A stretch of 23,684 nt of DNA from Spirochaetales bacterium (lineage in GTDB: Bacteria > Spirochaetota > Spirochaetia > DSM-27196 > SLST01). The notes beneath the pieces were generated by a model. That model worked only from the letters and a program-made list of their open reading frames with translations. It was not told the DNA's origin and searched no databases. Location of the stretch: positions 1 to 23,684 of the forward strand of contig SLST01000615.1 in the NCBI GenBank assembly GCA_007130265.1, written 5' to 3'. The translations under genes and the position numbers were made by a program. This document shows positions 23,234-23,684 of this stretch, in pieces (within the stretch, counting starts at the first letter, position 1; each line of letters begins with the position of its first letter).

Positions 23234-23684
23234 ATGACGCGGACGTACACCGAACCGGAACGGACTCTTGGGGTGAGCGGCAGCTACGACGTGGTGGTCG
23301 CCGGCGGGGGGATCGCGGGGGTCGCCGCCGCGATCTCGGCTTCGCGGAACGGCGCGTCGGTCTGCCTTCTGGAAAAGGAGTACGCGCTTGGCGGGCTCGC
23401 CACGCTCGGGCTCGTGATCGCGTACCTGCCCATCTGCGACGGCCGCGGCCGCAAAGTGTGCGGGGGCCTCGCCGAGGAACTCCTCCTGCTGTCCGCCGCC
23501 GAGGGGGCCGGGGAGATTCCCCCCTGCTGGCTGCCCGGAGGGAACCGGGCCGAACGCGTGAGCCACCGATACTACCTCGAGTACAACGCGGCCTCGTACA
23601 TCCTCGCGCTCGAACGGATCCTCGTCGACCTGGGGGTCACGATCCTCTACGACACGCGCTGCTGCGCGGTGATGGGGACCGACC
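23234..23684 (+). CDS. FAD-dependent oxidoreductase, partial at window end
   Basis: The first 150 residues of a flavoprotein that continues past the right edge. Seen: YDVVVAGGGIAGVAAAISAS with GGGIAG for FAD binding, a Glu at the end of the second strand (CLLEKEYALGG), and a GLATLGLV segment like the GIGTSGLV of the oxidoreductase at 42-1454, so they are related but clearly different proteins. AGGAGG (23224-23229) overlaps the activase stop and lies 4 bases before the ATG. It is probably part of the gntR-GRE-activase operon and may act on the same pathway. Substrate unknown. Confidence 0.88.
   Translation, partial: MTRTYTEPERTLGVSGSYDVVVAGGGIAGVAAAISASRNGASVCLLEKEYALGGLATLGLVIAYLPICDGRGRKVCGGLAEELLLLSAAEGAGEIPPCWLPGGNRAERVSHRYYLEYNAASYILALERILVDLGVTILYDTRCCAVMGTD

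Noticed and set aside
1..23684. Mobile element, CRISPR or RNA genes
   Set aside because: No transposase or integrase motifs, terminal repeats, regularly spaced repeats, or tRNA/rRNA sequences were seen on reading both strands.

Overview
The window is about 23.7 kb of high-GC bacterial DNA, apparently chromosomal. It carries a carbohydrate-utilisation locus with 15 intact genes, one gene cut by the right edge, and the remains of two dead genes. A glycyl radical enzyme (GRE) with its radical SAM activase implies anaerobic or microaerophilic life. LplB/LplC-type sugar permeases, a membrane-anchored AraC regulator of the YesN type and a binding protein with an Ala-Ala-Gly-Thr-Gln-Gln signal-peptide end suggest a GC-rich spirochaete (Spirochaetota). 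That placement is inference; PVC-group and Bacillota lineages carry similar gene sets. No rRNA, tRNA, CRISPR array, integrase or transposase was seen.

Layout, left to right. (A) 42-2408: an FAD-dependent oxidoreductase (minus) divergent from an AraC regulator (plus). (B) 2541-6747, plus strand: a canonical sialidase-like BNR protein, then a second BNR protein with a lectin-like insertion, translationally coupled to a uroporphyrinogen-decarboxylase-like (URO-D) protein. (C) 6816-7562: a decayed AraC gene and the tail of a third URO-D-type gene. (D) 7610-13270, minus strand: an operon of binding protein, LplB-like permease, LplC-like permease and two BNR proteins, followed upstream (13426-15780) by a membrane-bound AraC-family sensor with its own good promoter. 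(E) 15931-19170, minus strand: an overlapping operon URO-D / BNR / APH-type kinase. (F) 19317 to the right end, plus strand: GntR(FCD) regulator, GRE, GRE activase and a second FAD oxidoreductase.

The strongest observation is a shared operator. The perfect palindrome GTGATGCATCAC occurs twice, 16.7 kb apart. One copy lies in the spacer of the promoter of the first BNR gene; the other abuts the -10 box of the URO-D/BNR/APH operon. A 10/12 match and a weaker 8/12 site precede the second BNR gene, and the variant ATGATATATCAT covers the -10 region of the gntR gene itself. Units B, E and F therefore look like one regulon (core TGAT-RY-ATCA), probably run by the local GntR(FCD) protein. Units A and D have their own AraC-type regulators.

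Working model (inference): the importer brings in a glycan fragment, several cytoplasmic BNR glycosidase-like enzymes (none shows a signal peptide) trim it, an APH-type kinase phosphorylates a released sugar, and FAD enzymes, URO-D-like proteins and an atypical GRE process the product. The GRE has Cys followed by Asn-Trp where dehydratases and lyases usually have Cys-x-Glu, so its reaction cannot be assigned. No classical sialic acid catabolic gene (nanA, nanE, nagA, nagB) is in the window, so the substrate is unknown.
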